Assembly: GCF_023238625.1 (NCBI RefSeq)
Contig: NZ_CP096670.1
Span: 2,655,501 to 2,719,500 of the forward strand
Length of the DNA: 64,000 nt
From: Agarivorans sp. TSD2052
Lineage (GTDB): Bacteria > Pseudomonadota > Gammaproteobacteria > Enterobacterales > Celerinatantimonadaceae
Reading direction: 5' to 3'
This document shows positions 10,709 to 18,681 of this stretch, piece after piece. The notes below the pieces were generated by a model, which saw nothing but the letters and a program-made list of their open reading frames with translations, was not told the DNA's origin and did not search any database. Each line of letters begins with the position of its first letter. Positions within the stretch are counted from its first letter, which is position 1. The position numbers and the translations under genes were made by a program.

Positions 10709-11926
10709 TTAGTCTTGGAAACGTTCAATAACCAGCGTGGCATTGGTGCCACCAAAACCAAAGCTGTTAGACATTACGCGGTCCAGTTTAGCCGTTTGGG
10801 CTTGGTTAGCCACAATGTTTAAACCTTCCGCTTTTTCATCTAAGTTGTCGATATTAATGCTTGGCGCAACAAAATCATTTTCCATCATCAACAATGAATA
10901 AATGGCTTCATGCACACCAGCAGCTCCTAAGGCATGACCCGTCATCGCTTTAGTGGCACTGATTAATGGGCTATTGCCGCCAAATACTTCTTGAATAGCG
11001 CCCAATTCTTTAACGTCGCCCACTGGTGTTGAGGTACCGTGAGTGTTCACATAATCGATATCACCCTTCAAACCCTGCATGGCTTGACGCATACAACGAA
11101 CTGCGCCCTCGCCTGATGGTGCCACCATGTCGTAACCGTCAGAAGTTGCGCCGTAACCTACAATTTCACCATAGATTTTAGCACCGCGAGCTAAGGCATG
11201 CTCTAGTTCTTCAACTACAACCATACCGCCGCCGCCAGAGATGACGAAACCATCACGATCAGCATCATAAGTACGTGAGGCAAGTTCTGGGTTATCGTTA
11301 TACTTGGTAGACAAAGCACCCATAGCGTCAAATTCCATCGCTAAAGTCCAATGCAACTCTTCACCACCACCCGCAAATACAACATCTTGCTTACCCAGTT
11401 GGATAAGTTCAAGCGCATGGCCAATACAGTGTGCGCTTGTAGCACAAGCACTACTAATTGAGTAATTGACACCTTTGATTTTAAACGGAGTAGCTAAACA
11501 CGCAGAGGTAGTGCTCGACATCGTTCTTGGTACCATATAAGGCCCAACACGACGTACACCTTTTGCACGCAAAATATCTGCAGCTTCAACTTGGTTTTTA
11601 GACGATGCGCCACCTGAACCAACCACCAAGCCTGTTCGCTCGTTGGATACTAATTCATCGGCAAGGTTTGCATCGTCAATAGCTTGCTGCATTGAAAGAT
11701 AAGAAAACGCCGCAGCATCACCCATGAAGCGCATTGTTTTGCGGTCGACATGTTCTGCAGGGTTAATTTTGAGATCACCCCACACTTGGCTGCGGAGTTT
11801 TAGCTCTGCAAACTCAGGCGAATGGGTAATTCCCGATTTACCTGCTTTAAGGGATGCTAATACTTCTTCTTTATTGTTACCGATACTAGATATAATGCCT
11901 AGCCCGGTGATAACTGCTCTTTTCAT
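10709..11926 (-). CDS. fabB: Beta-ketoacyl-ACP synthase I
   Basis: Elongating condensing enzyme of type II fatty acid synthesis; KAS I is needed for unsaturated fatty acids. The Cys-His-His triad is visible: SSACATSAH (Cys about 163), [11 protein letters not shown] (His about 297) and [14 protein letters not shown] (His about 332). Length 405 residues and start [20 protein letters not shown] are typical of FabB rather than FabF. It is divergent from mnmC as in E. coli. The upstream region carries FadR-like and FabR-like sites (see separate entries). A terminator follows. Confidence 0.97.
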   Translation of the reverse strand: MKRAVITGLGIISSIGNNKEEVLASLKAGKSGITHSPEFAELKLRSQVWGDLKINPAEHVDRKTMRFMGDAAAFSYLSMQQAIDDANLADELVSNERTGLVVGSGGASSKNQVEAADILRAKGVRRVGPYMVPRTMSSTTSACLATPFKIKGVNYSISSACATSAHCIGHALELIQLGKQDVVFAGGGEELHWTLAMEFDAMGALSTKYNDNPELASRTYDADRDGFVISGGGGMVVVEELEHALARGAKIYGEIVGYGATSDGYDMVAPSGEGAVRCMRQAMQGLKGDIDYVNTHGTSTPVGDVKELGAIQEVFGGNSPLISATKAMTGHALGAAGVHEAIYSLLMMENDFVAPSINIDNLDEKAEGLNIVANQAQTAKLDRVMSNSFGFGGTNATLVIERFQD

Positions 11927-11956
11927 CAGATGGTCTCACGGGTTGTATTTGCTGCT

Positions 11957-11995
11957 ATGTTACCGATTTTGCAGCCTAATCTGGTCGGATGAGAG
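11957..11995 (-). promoter_or_regulatory. fabB promoter with FadR-like activator site
   Basis: Read on the minus strand: -35 candidate ACCAGA (11985-11980), 17-bp spacer, -10 TAACAT (11962-11957). The weak -35 is covered by a FadR-like core, plus-strand ATCTGGTCGGATGAGAG at 11979-11995, which matches the enterobacterial CTGGTCNGA core. FadR activates fabB in E. coli from a site near -40, which is where this one lies. Seen by eye only. Confidence 0.6.
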
Positions 11996-12009
11996 TACAC
12001 GTGTACGCT
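11992..12009. promoter_or_regulatory. FabR-like operator between fabB and mnmC
   Basis: AGAGTACACGTGTACGCT contains the perfect 12-bp palindrome GTACACGTGTAC (11995-12006). The whole 18-mer differs at one base from the palindrome AGCGTACACGTGTACGCT, which is how I remember FabR sites. FabR represses fabB according to the unsaturated acyl pool. It abuts the FadR-like site, as in E. coli fabA and fabB. The site also lies 32 bases upstream of mnmC. Confidence 0.65.
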
Positions 12010-12040
12010 TAAATTTTCTAGTAAAACTCGAGGTTAAATT

Positions 12041-14068
12041 TTGTCTTCAACGGATAATGTGAATAATGCCACAACCGCCACCATCCATTGGAACCCTGAA
12101 GGTACGCCTGTGGCGACCGATTACGACGATGTATATTTCTCAGTGGATAATGGTTTAGCTGAAAGTCGCTATGTATTTATTGAACAAAATCAATTATCTG
12201 AAAGATGGCTAAACCATCCAAGCCCTTGCTACACAATAGCTGAAACCGGATTTGGCACCGGCTTAAACTTTCTTGCAACATGGCAGCATTACCAACAGCA
12301 CTTAGCTGACAACCCCAATTCAGCAGTTAAAAGACTGCACTTTGTTAGTTTTGAAAAACACCCCTTAGCACTAAAAGATCTAAGCCAAGCACTCAAACAG
12401 TGGCCCGAATTGGCGGAATATTCAAAACAATTGATTCAATTTTATCCCGCGATTATGACACTCGGGTGTCATCGCATAACTTTTCACTCGCCACTACCTA
12501 TAACACTCGACCTATGGATTGGTGATGTGCATGAAAATATGCCTGAAGTTCCAAATACTCGAAGCGGCTTGGTAGATAGCTGGTTCCTTGATGGCTTTGC
12601 CCCCAGTAAAAACCCCGACATGTGGTCACAACAACTGTTCAACGGTATGGCAAAACTATCAGCCGCCAATGCCAGTGTAGCCACTTTCACTGCTGCAGGC
12701 TTTGTTCGAAGGGGATTAATCAGCGCAGGATTTGCAGCCAAAAGAGCCAAGGGCTTTGGCCGAAAACGCGAAATGTTAGTGGGTCAGTTTATAGGGCCAA
12801 AGCAACCGGCAGAGTTACATCAACGTTTATATCATCGAGTGGCGATAAGACCCGGTGAAAGTGTTGCTATTATCGGGGCTGGAATTGCCGGTGCTAGCCT
12901 CGCTTATGCACTGGTTAAGCGCGGTGTAAAGGTCACCATATACGATCAAGCTTGCGCCGCTGCGGCCGAGGCATCGGGCAATAAACAAGGGGCGGTTTAT
13001 CCCCTTCTTAGCCCAAACCAACCCAATGTTAGCGAGTTTTTTCAACATGCTTTTAATTACCACCGTCATCTTGCTGACCAATTAGAACAACAAGGCTATC
13101 CGCTAGATCAGCAACGCTGTGGCTTACTGCAGCTAAGTTACAATCAAAAAGCGGCGCAAAAAAATCAAAACATACTGGATGCAGCCTACCCAGTAGAACT
13201 GGTGCACTTAGTCAGCAGCAAACAAGCCAGCTCACTGGCGGGGGTAAGCTTAAGCAATGAGGCCCTGTATTACCCTCTCGCTGGTTGGGTCAACCCCAAA
13301 CAGCTTGTAAATACTTTACTCAAGGTCGCCAGCCTTAGCGGCTTACTTGACATCCAGTATCAACAGCAGTTAGTTGCTATGAATACTACTGAACATCATG
13401 TAGAGCTAACCTTTAAAGAGGGTCTTCAGCAACACGACAACGTGGTTTTCTGTCAATCTCATTCGCTACTAGAACTCGAGCAAGCTAAGCATTTGCCGCT
13501 AACGCCGGTGCGTGGACAAGTCAGCCATATAGACAGTAACCCGAAAATAGGTGCGCTAACAAAAGTGCTCTGTTATGAAGGGTACTTAACCCCTGCAAGT
13601 CAACAACAACACTGTATTGGAGCCAGTTACGTAAGAAATGGGGTCAGTAAAATAATGGATGAGCAAGAAGGATTAGACAATCTACAATCCTTACAAAACT
13701 GCCAAGCTCAAGCTTGGAATCAACAACTCAGTTTTGCCAAAGTGGCAGGCCGAGTTGCGATCCGTTGTGCGGTAAGAGACCATTTCCCCTTGTTGGGAGC
13801 ACTGCCTGACATTGAAAACATTTATGCCCCACAGTACTTACAGCAATGGCAACAGCAAACACCGCCCTATTATGAGCGTTGCTTTATTGCCGTAGGCTTT
13901 GGCTCGCGCGGTATCTGCAGCGCTCCGTTTGCAACCGAACTATTGGCAGCTCAGCTTTGCGGAGAAGCAATCCCGCTAAAACAATCTAGCTTAGACAGCT
14001 TACATCCACATCGATTTTGGAACCGTCGATTGATCAAAAACCGCCCCTTAGAGTTAAGGTACCGTTAA
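12041..14068 (+). CDS. mnmC: Bifunctional tRNA mnm5s2U34 methyltransferase / FAD oxidoreductase
   Basis: Completes the 5-methylaminomethyl-2-thiouridine modification at tRNA wobble U34. The N-terminal SAM-dependent methyltransferase (about 1-250; AETGFGTGLNFLATW, DSWFLDGFAPSKNPDMW) carries out the last step. The C-terminal FAD oxidase (about 270-650; AIIGAGIAGASLAYALVKRG) removes the carboxymethyl group. The start is TTG with GAGG eight bases upstream; an in-frame GTG lies at 12059. The 675-residue length is normal. It is divergent from fabB, and its 3' end overlaps the next minus-strand gene by 15 bases. Confidence 0.95.
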   Translation: MSSTDNVNNATTATIHWNPEGTPVATDYDDVYFSVDNGLAESRYVFIEQNQLSERWLNHPSPCYTIAETGFGTGLNFLATWQHYQQHLADNPNSAVKRLHFVSFEKHPLALKDLSQALKQWPELAEYSKQLIQFYPAIMTLGCHRITFHSPLPITLDLWIGDVHENMPEVPNTRSGLVDSWFLDGFAPSKNPDMWSQQLFNGMAKLSAANASVATFTAAGFVRRGLISAGFAAKRAKGFGRKREMLVGQFIGPKQPAELHQRLYHRVAIRPGESVAIIGAGIAGASLAYALVKRGVKVTIYDQACAAAAEASGNKQGAVYPLLSPNQPNVSEFFQHAFNYHRHLADQLEQQGYPLDQQRCGLLQLSYNQKAAQKNQNILDAAYPVELVHLVSSKQASSLAGVSLSNEALYYPLAGWVNPKQLVNTLLKVASLSGLLDIQYQQQLVAMNTTEHHVELTFKEGLQQHDNVVFCQSHSLLELEQAKHLPLTPVRGQVSHIDSNPKIGALTKVLCYEGYLTPASQQQHCIGASYVRNGVSKIMDEQEGLDNLQSLQNCQAQAWNQQLSFAKVAGRVAIRCAVRDHFPLLGALPDIENIYAPQYLQQWQQQTPPYYERCFIAVGFGSRGICSAPFATELLAAQLCGEAIPLKQSSLDSLHPHRFWNRRLIKNRPLELRYR

Positions 14069-14626
14069 GCCCAGTGAGCGACCATAACGAGTTTTACGCT
14101 GGTAAGTGCGTATTTTTTGCTGCGCATTCGCCAAGGCAGCGCGCCCTTTGGCATTAATTAGAGCTTCCAGCTTTTCACATTCAGGGGCATTCAAGCCCCT
14201 AGTCTGCTGCACAAACCTGCCAGCGCTTTGCTCAATAAGGCGGGTAATTTGTTGGTGATATTGCTGAGCAGCAGCAATGTAAGAGATCCAAGACTGCTGA
14301 GCGCCAAACTCAGCCTTGCTTTGGCTTATCCAGCGCGGCATGATTAAATCAGCCGTCAATTCTAAATCTGGTTCTAAGGCTTCGCAACGCTGATCCCTCA
14401 CTTGAACTCTTGCTGTCCAAGTGAAGCTATATTCAGCTGCGATGCTGTATCGGCGCCCTTGCTTTTCGGGACCTTGATTATTTATTTGAGCCCTAAGTTG
14501 GCCCATATCATGAGCACCCACATCATAATACTCAATTCGACTTTGTACTGACGCCGCTTGGCCAATGGTCGAAAACAACACGCAAACAAGCATTATTCCG
14601 TGTTTAGTCCATTTACCTGGTTTCAC
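14054..14626 (-). CDS. DUF922-like secreted protein, probably non-catalytic
   Basis: A 190-residue protein with a signal peptide ending near SIGQAAS / STIGQAA. The mature part looks like DUF922, predicted secreted zinc proteases: RIEYYDVGAHDMGQLRAQIN at the start, a mid-protein WTARVQVRDQRCEALEPDLE block and LIMPRW. The place where the family carries HExxH reads AQQYH (within IAAAQQYHQQITRLI), so the first His and the Glu seem lost. I infer a binding or structural role. It is convergent with mnmC. Confidence 0.6.
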   Translation of the reverse strand: MKPGKWTKHGIMLVCVLFSTIGQAASVQSRIEYYDVGAHDMGQLRAQINNQGPEKQGRRYSIAAEYSFTWTARVQVRDQRCEALEPDLELTADLIMPRWISQSKAEFGAQQSWISYIAAAQQYHQQITRLIEQSAGRFVQQTRGLNAPECEKLEALINAKGRAALANAQQKIRTYQRKTRYGRSLGLTVP

Positions 14627-14917
14627 ATTCGACCCTCTGAATAATCCATTTCCGTTTTCTGCTAGCTTGAGCTAGGTTTATTATATACTGAATTGTAATT
14701 TGATTTCGCAGTTTGCGGATAACGTAATCTGCAATGAACTTTAACGAATAATCAATGACTTCTCGACTAAACTTACCTTTATGGTTAATAACAAAACTGT
14801 TTTTGTGAATTACCTCAAAGCGCCGTAGACGAAAAGTGAATATTTTTTATTAACTCTTAGCATCACAGCGGTTTACCTTCATACTATGCACTCTACAAGG
14901 AGAGTTACTAGTAAATT

Positions 14918-15979
14918 ATGCCCTTACCGATTCTAATATGCGATGACTCTAATCTCGCAAGAAAACAAATGGCACGAAGCCTCCCTCCGGGATGGGACGT
15001 GGAGATAAGCTTTGCTGAGAATGGTCAGGAAGGTCTAGCTTTGATCCGAGAAGGCAAAGGGGATGTGGTTTTTCTTGATTTAAACATGCCCGTTATGGAC
15101 GGCTACGAGGTACTTGAACAAGTACAAAGTAACGACCTTCCGGCACTTGTCATTGTCGTGTCTGGTGATATCCAACCTGAAGCTCACGCGCGAGTTAAAC
15201 AACTGGGCGCTTTAGATTTTATTAAAAAGCCAACCAATAAAGCAAAAATCGGCGAAATTTTGGTTGCTTATGGCATCGTAGAGTCACAGCAATTACTCGA
15301 ACTCGAGAATGATTTAGCCGCTCTCGATAAAATGCCTGCACCAGTCAACGATACGCTTAGCCCTAAAATTGTCGATTATCGAGACCATTATCAAGAAATC
15401 GCTAACGTTGCTATGGGTAGAGCGGCAGATTTACTGGCGCGTTTACTAGATACGTTTATCGTGTTGCCCATCCCTAATGTAAATATCCTTGAAACCAGTG
15501 AATTACATATGGCTCTGAGTTCAGTCGAAGAAAACGAACAAATGTCTGCGGTTTGCCAAGGTTTTATCGGTTCAGGGATCGCCGGCGAAGCCCTATTACT
15601 TTTCCATGACTCTAGCTTTAGCGATATGTCTAAGCTAATGAACTATCAAGGTGAACTGGACGATAACGGTCAGTTAGAAGTATTAATGGATATTGCCAAT
15701 ATTCTGATAGGGGCTTGTTTGAAGGGCGTCTCTGACCAACTTGATCTTTCATTCTCTCAAGGGCATCCCGTTGTTTTAGGGCAACACTGTAACATTGGCG
15801 ACTTAATCAATAATAATACCCATCGTTGGCAGAAAACCTTAGCAATTGAAATCAACTACACTATCGAAAAGCACAATATTCAATGTGATTTATTGCTGTT
15901 GATTACCGAAGATTCTTTGCCAACACTTAATAATAAAATTTCTTACTTATTTGAGCATCATGAGCCAACACCAAAATGA
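14918..15979 (+). CDS. Response regulator: receiver fused to CheC-type phosphatase domain
   Basis: 353 residues. The N-terminal receiver (about 3-120) has the acid pocket (ICDDSN), phospho-acceptor Asp in VVFLDLNMPVMDG and Lys in FIKKPTNK. The C-terminal CheC/CheX-like domain (about 150-345) has one ExxN site in YQEIANVAMGRAADLL; the second site has Asp for Glu (MDIANILIGACL). CheC proteins dephosphorylate CheY-P, so this fusion may reset a receiver, possibly its own or a partner's. A GGAG lies about 16 bases before the ATG, unusually far. It overlaps the following cyclase gene, so the two are translationally coupled. Confidence 0.88.
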   Translation: MPLPILICDDSNLARKQMARSLPPGWDVEISFAENGQEGLALIREGKGDVVFLDLNMPVMDGYEVLEQVQSNDLPALVIVVSGDIQPEAHARVKQLGALDFIKKPTNKAKIGEILVAYGIVESQQLLELENDLAALDKMPAPVNDTLSPKIVDYRDHYQEIANVAMGRAADLLARLLDTFIVLPIPNVNILETSELHMALSSVEENEQMSAVCQGFIGSGIAGEALLLFHDSSFSDMSKLMNYQGELDDNGQLEVLMDIANILIGACLKGVSDQLDLSFSQGHPVVLGQHCNIGDLINNNTHRWQKTLAIEINYTIEKHNIQCDLLLLITEDSLPTLNNKISYLFEHHEPTPK

Positions 15980-16919
15980 AATGAATGAGTTCCACTGGAT
16001 GCTAGACATGATACAAACTATCGATGTCGGCTTAGTGGTGCTAGATAAAAACTATCAGGTTCAAGTTTGGAACAATTTCATGGAAGCGCATAGCGGCTTG
16101 CGACCTGACCAAGCTCAAGGTAAAGGCTTGTTTACCTTATTCCCCAACTTACCTGAAGACTGGCTGAGACATAAGATTGATTCGGTTTTTTTCTTAAAGA
16201 ATCGAGCCTTTACTACTTGGGAGCAACGCCCCCATGTATTCCCATTTAAAAACTACCGCCCTATTACAGGCACGGTAGATTTTATGTATCAAAATATCAC
16301 TATTATACCGCTTACCTCATTAACCGGTATTGTCACTCATATTAGTTTAATCATTTATGATGTTACCGATAACGCGGTTAACAAACTCGAAGCGATAAAA
16401 GTCAACGAAGAGCTAAAAGTTCTGAGCCGCACCGACAAGCTAACTCAGCTTTATAACCGAGGCTACTGGCAAGATCGGTTAGAGCAAGAATTTAATCGCT
16501 CGGTACGTAATACCAGAGCAAGCTCTTTAGTGATGTTCGATATTGACCACTTTAAAAAAGTCAATGATACCTATGGCCACCCTGCCGGAGATGTCATTAT
16601 TTCTTTAGTGGGCGATACCTTACGCAAGGTGATGCGTAAAACTGACATCGCTGGACGCTACGGCGGTGAGGAGTTCGGGGTTATTCTCACAGATACAGAT
16701 TCTCAACATGCCAGCATATTTTGCGAGCGCTTGCGAGTCAGTATTGAGCAACTTAAACCGGTAATCGACGGTGTTGAAATCCCCTTCACTATTAGTTTAG
16801 GCAGCGCAGAACTAAACGAGCAAACGGCCAGTGCCAAAGAGTGGTTAGCTAAAACAGATCAAGCGCTATATAAAAGTAAGCATAATGGACGTAATCAAAC
16901 CAGTTTATACCAACCCTAA
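15960..16919 (+). CDS. PAS-GGDEF diguanylate cyclase
   Basis: 319 residues, cytoplasmic. An N-terminal PAS domain (about 8-130) is followed by a GGDEF domain (about 150-318) with the active site GGEEF and the inhibitory I-site RKTD five residues before it. It should make c-di-GMP from GTP under PAS control. The ATG at 15960 overlaps the upstream receiver-CheC gene by 20 bases; an in-frame TTG at 15951 is possible. The pair probably forms one signalling unit, the receiver protein modulating the cyclase (inference). Confidence 0.92.
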   Translation: MSQHQNEMNEFHWMLDMIQTIDVGLVVLDKNYQVQVWNNFMEAHSGLRPDQAQGKGLFTLFPNLPEDWLRHKIDSVFFLKNRAFTTWEQRPHVFPFKNYRPITGTVDFMYQNITIIPLTSLTGIVTHISLIIYDVTDNAVNKLEAIKVNEELKVLSRTDKLTQLYNRGYWQDRLEQEFNRSVRNTRASSLVMFDIDHFKKVNDTYGHPAGDVIISLVGDTLRKVMRKTDIAGRYGGEEFGVILTDTDSQHASIFCERLRVSIEQLKPVIDGVEIPFTISLGSAELNEQTASAKEWLAKTDQALYKSKHNGRNQTSLYQP

Positions 16920-16928
16920 TAATGCGTT

Positions 16929-17042
16929 GGCTCTATAGGGGGTCTAAAATAGAGCCTATATAGGCAGGGTATTAAGCTGAGAAGTGACTCTAACATCTAC
17001 ACATGTATCGCGTGTTGAATTTTGTGCCAGAGAAGAGTCACT
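16929..17042. other. Convergent intergenic region with two inverted repeats
   Basis: Between the cyclase (plus) and the GT4 gene (minus). GGCTCTAT (16929-16936) pairs with ATAGAGCC (16949-16956). AGTGACTCT (16983-16991) pairs with AGAGTCACT (17034-17042) across 42 bases. Neither has a T-run. They may act as weak bidirectional 3' structures. Confidence 0.3.
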
Positions 17043-17066
17043 CACCTTCATTTGGATTGTTTCTGT

Positions 17067-18119
17067 TTAAATCAGCTGCTGATAAAGTAACTCAAATTGC
17101 GGTAACACTGCGTCTGCCGAAAAGCGCTGCTTTATCGTTCGCTTTGCTTGCCGCGCAATGGCAGCCTGCATAGATCTATCTTGATGCCAATCAACGATAC
17201 AGGCTTGCCAGCAATCAAGATTAAAACCACTAAATAAAAAGCCATTAACTTGGTGCTCAATTAGCCGGCTCAGCCCCCCAACATTAGTCGCGATTACTGG
17301 GATACCTCTGCCCATCGCTTCTAAAGCCGCCATAGGTAAGCCTTCATTACGCGACGGCATACACAATAAGTCTATGTTTCGCCAATGTAATTCCATGCTA
17401 TTTTTTTGCCCATGGAATACCAAATTGTTAAGCGCGAGGACATCTTCTTTGGGTCGCATCTCGCCTTCACCAAACACCACAAAATCAAACTGTGGTAAGC
17501 GCTTAGCTAACTGATAAAATCGGTCAGGCCCCTTAACTGCTGTTAACCTTCCGACAAAAGCAATGGTAGGTTTCTCTCGCTTAGACAACTGGCATACTGC
17601 ACTCGCTGGAACATCAATAAAGTTATCGATAACCTTACTAGGCGCGCCAATCCTATTCGCGATATCTGTACTTATCGCGACCCGTTTATGCGACAGTAAC
17701 GCGCTATAACGGTCTATAAAATCATAAAGCGCCATTCGGCCTTTGCTTATCTCACCCGCATGAAAACTAGACACCAATTTTAAGGGTTTAATTAATCTAA
17801 GCATTCTACTAATGATGCTCGCTTTATAGCCATGGCTATGAATTAAACATGGTGGATAGTCGTTCATAGCATGCATGATTGAACCGATGCTTCCATCTAA
17901 CATCACCCAAGCAATGTGATGTTGGTTTAACAATTCTATCATTGGGTGCTGTACTTGGTACGACTGCCAAAAAACCACAGACACAGAGTGATCTCTTTTC
18001 GCTAAAGCCAGAGCCAAATTGGCAACATGGGTTTCTATCCCCCCAACCGCTTGCGAGTCTATAAAAAGCCAAATGCACTGCGGCTTTGGGAGGACAACAC
18101 TGGTGGTATATGGACGCAT
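17067..18119 (-). CDS. GT4 family glycosyltransferase
   Basis: A 350-residue GT-B enzyme. The N-terminal acceptor domain has the loop DSQAVGGIETHVANLALAL. The C-terminal donor domain has IAFVGRLTAVKGPDRF and the EX7E retaining motif in NEGLPMAALEAMG. It should transfer a sugar from a nucleotide donor to a growing lipid-linked glycan in the cytoplasm. It is the last gene of a three-gene unit (LruC protein, lipoprotein, GT4) whose promoter looks sigma-54 dependent, so it is probably part of the exopolysaccharide programme. Specificity cannot be read. Confidence 0.9.
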   Translation of the reverse strand: MRPYTTSVVLPKPQCIWLFIDSQAVGGIETHVANLALALAKRDHSVSVVFWQSYQVQHPMIELLNQHHIAWVMLDGSIGSIMHAMNDYPPCLIHSHGYKASIISRMLRLIKPLKLVSSFHAGEISKGRMALYDFIDRYSALLSHKRVAISTDIANRIGAPSKVIDNFIDVPASAVCQLSKREKPTIAFVGRLTAVKGPDRFYQLAKRLPQFDFVVFGEGEMRPKEDVLALNNLVFHGQKNSMELHWRNIDLLCMPSRNEGLPMAALEAMGRGIPVIATNVGGLSRLIEHQVNGFLFSGFNLDCWQACIVDWHQDRSMQAAIARQAKRTIKQRFSADAVLPQFELLYQQLI

Positions 18120-18134
18120 AAATCTGTTCTCAAT

Positions 18135-18677
18135 TTAAAAACTAAAGGTCAACGCCTGCAAGTTACTACCGTTCAGATCGAGCGTTTGTCTAGTGCTGCT
18201 CATATCTCCGGATGAAACCTGCCATACCTCTGCAACCAAATAGGAGGCATGAGCGGGTAAGCTAAAATACACGTCTGACTGCGTTTGGCTTATCTGGCCA
18301 CGCCACAAACAAGAGTCATAATCCACCGCGTTCTGTTCAGCATTTTTCCATTGAGTACAGATATTTAGGTAGGCTCTTTCAGAAGCTTGATAAGGATAAT
18401 AAACCGTAAGTTGTATCTCTTGTTGATTAGAAAAGGTAAAGCTTTCTGCGACTTGAAGCTCTTCCAGTCGAGTGACCACTGGCTCTGGGCTCGGCGCTAC
18501 AACGATCTCTTCAATCGGCGGTGTATCTGGCACAGGGTTTGATTCGGTACTATCAATTATTTCTGCCGCACCGCTGCCACCGCCACCGCCACCACAGGCC
18601 AATAACAATGAACAACTGGTCATAAGTGCAATACAACATGCTGTTTTCTTAATCGGATTTATTAGATTCTTGTTCAT
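18135..18677 (-). CDS. Small lipoprotein of unknown function
   Basis: 180 residues. Lipoprotein signal peptide with lipobox LLLAC (Cys about 28), then a Gly-rich stretch and a Pro/Glu-rich linker (about 35-70), then a small beta-rich domain (about 70-180) with two internal cysteines (NICTQW, DSCLW) that may pair. No family recognised. It starts 4 bases after the LruC gene stop, so the two are co-transcribed and probably co-located on the outer membrane. Confidence 0.8.
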   Translation of the reverse strand: MNKNLINPIKKTACCIALMTSCSLLLACGGGGGGSGAAEIIDSTESNPVPDTPPIEEIVVAPSPEPVVTRLEELQVAESFTFSNQQEIQLTVYYPYQASERAYLNICTQWKNAEQNAVDYDSCLWRGQISQTQSDVYFSLPAHASYLVAEVWQVSSGDMSSTRQTLDLNGSNLQALTFSF

Positions 18678-18681
18678 GGTT

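Noticed and set aside
14705-14719. TTCGCAGTTTGCGGA as a fourth LuxO/SypG-type site
   Set aside because: The right half does not match and no sigma-54 promoter follows before 14918.
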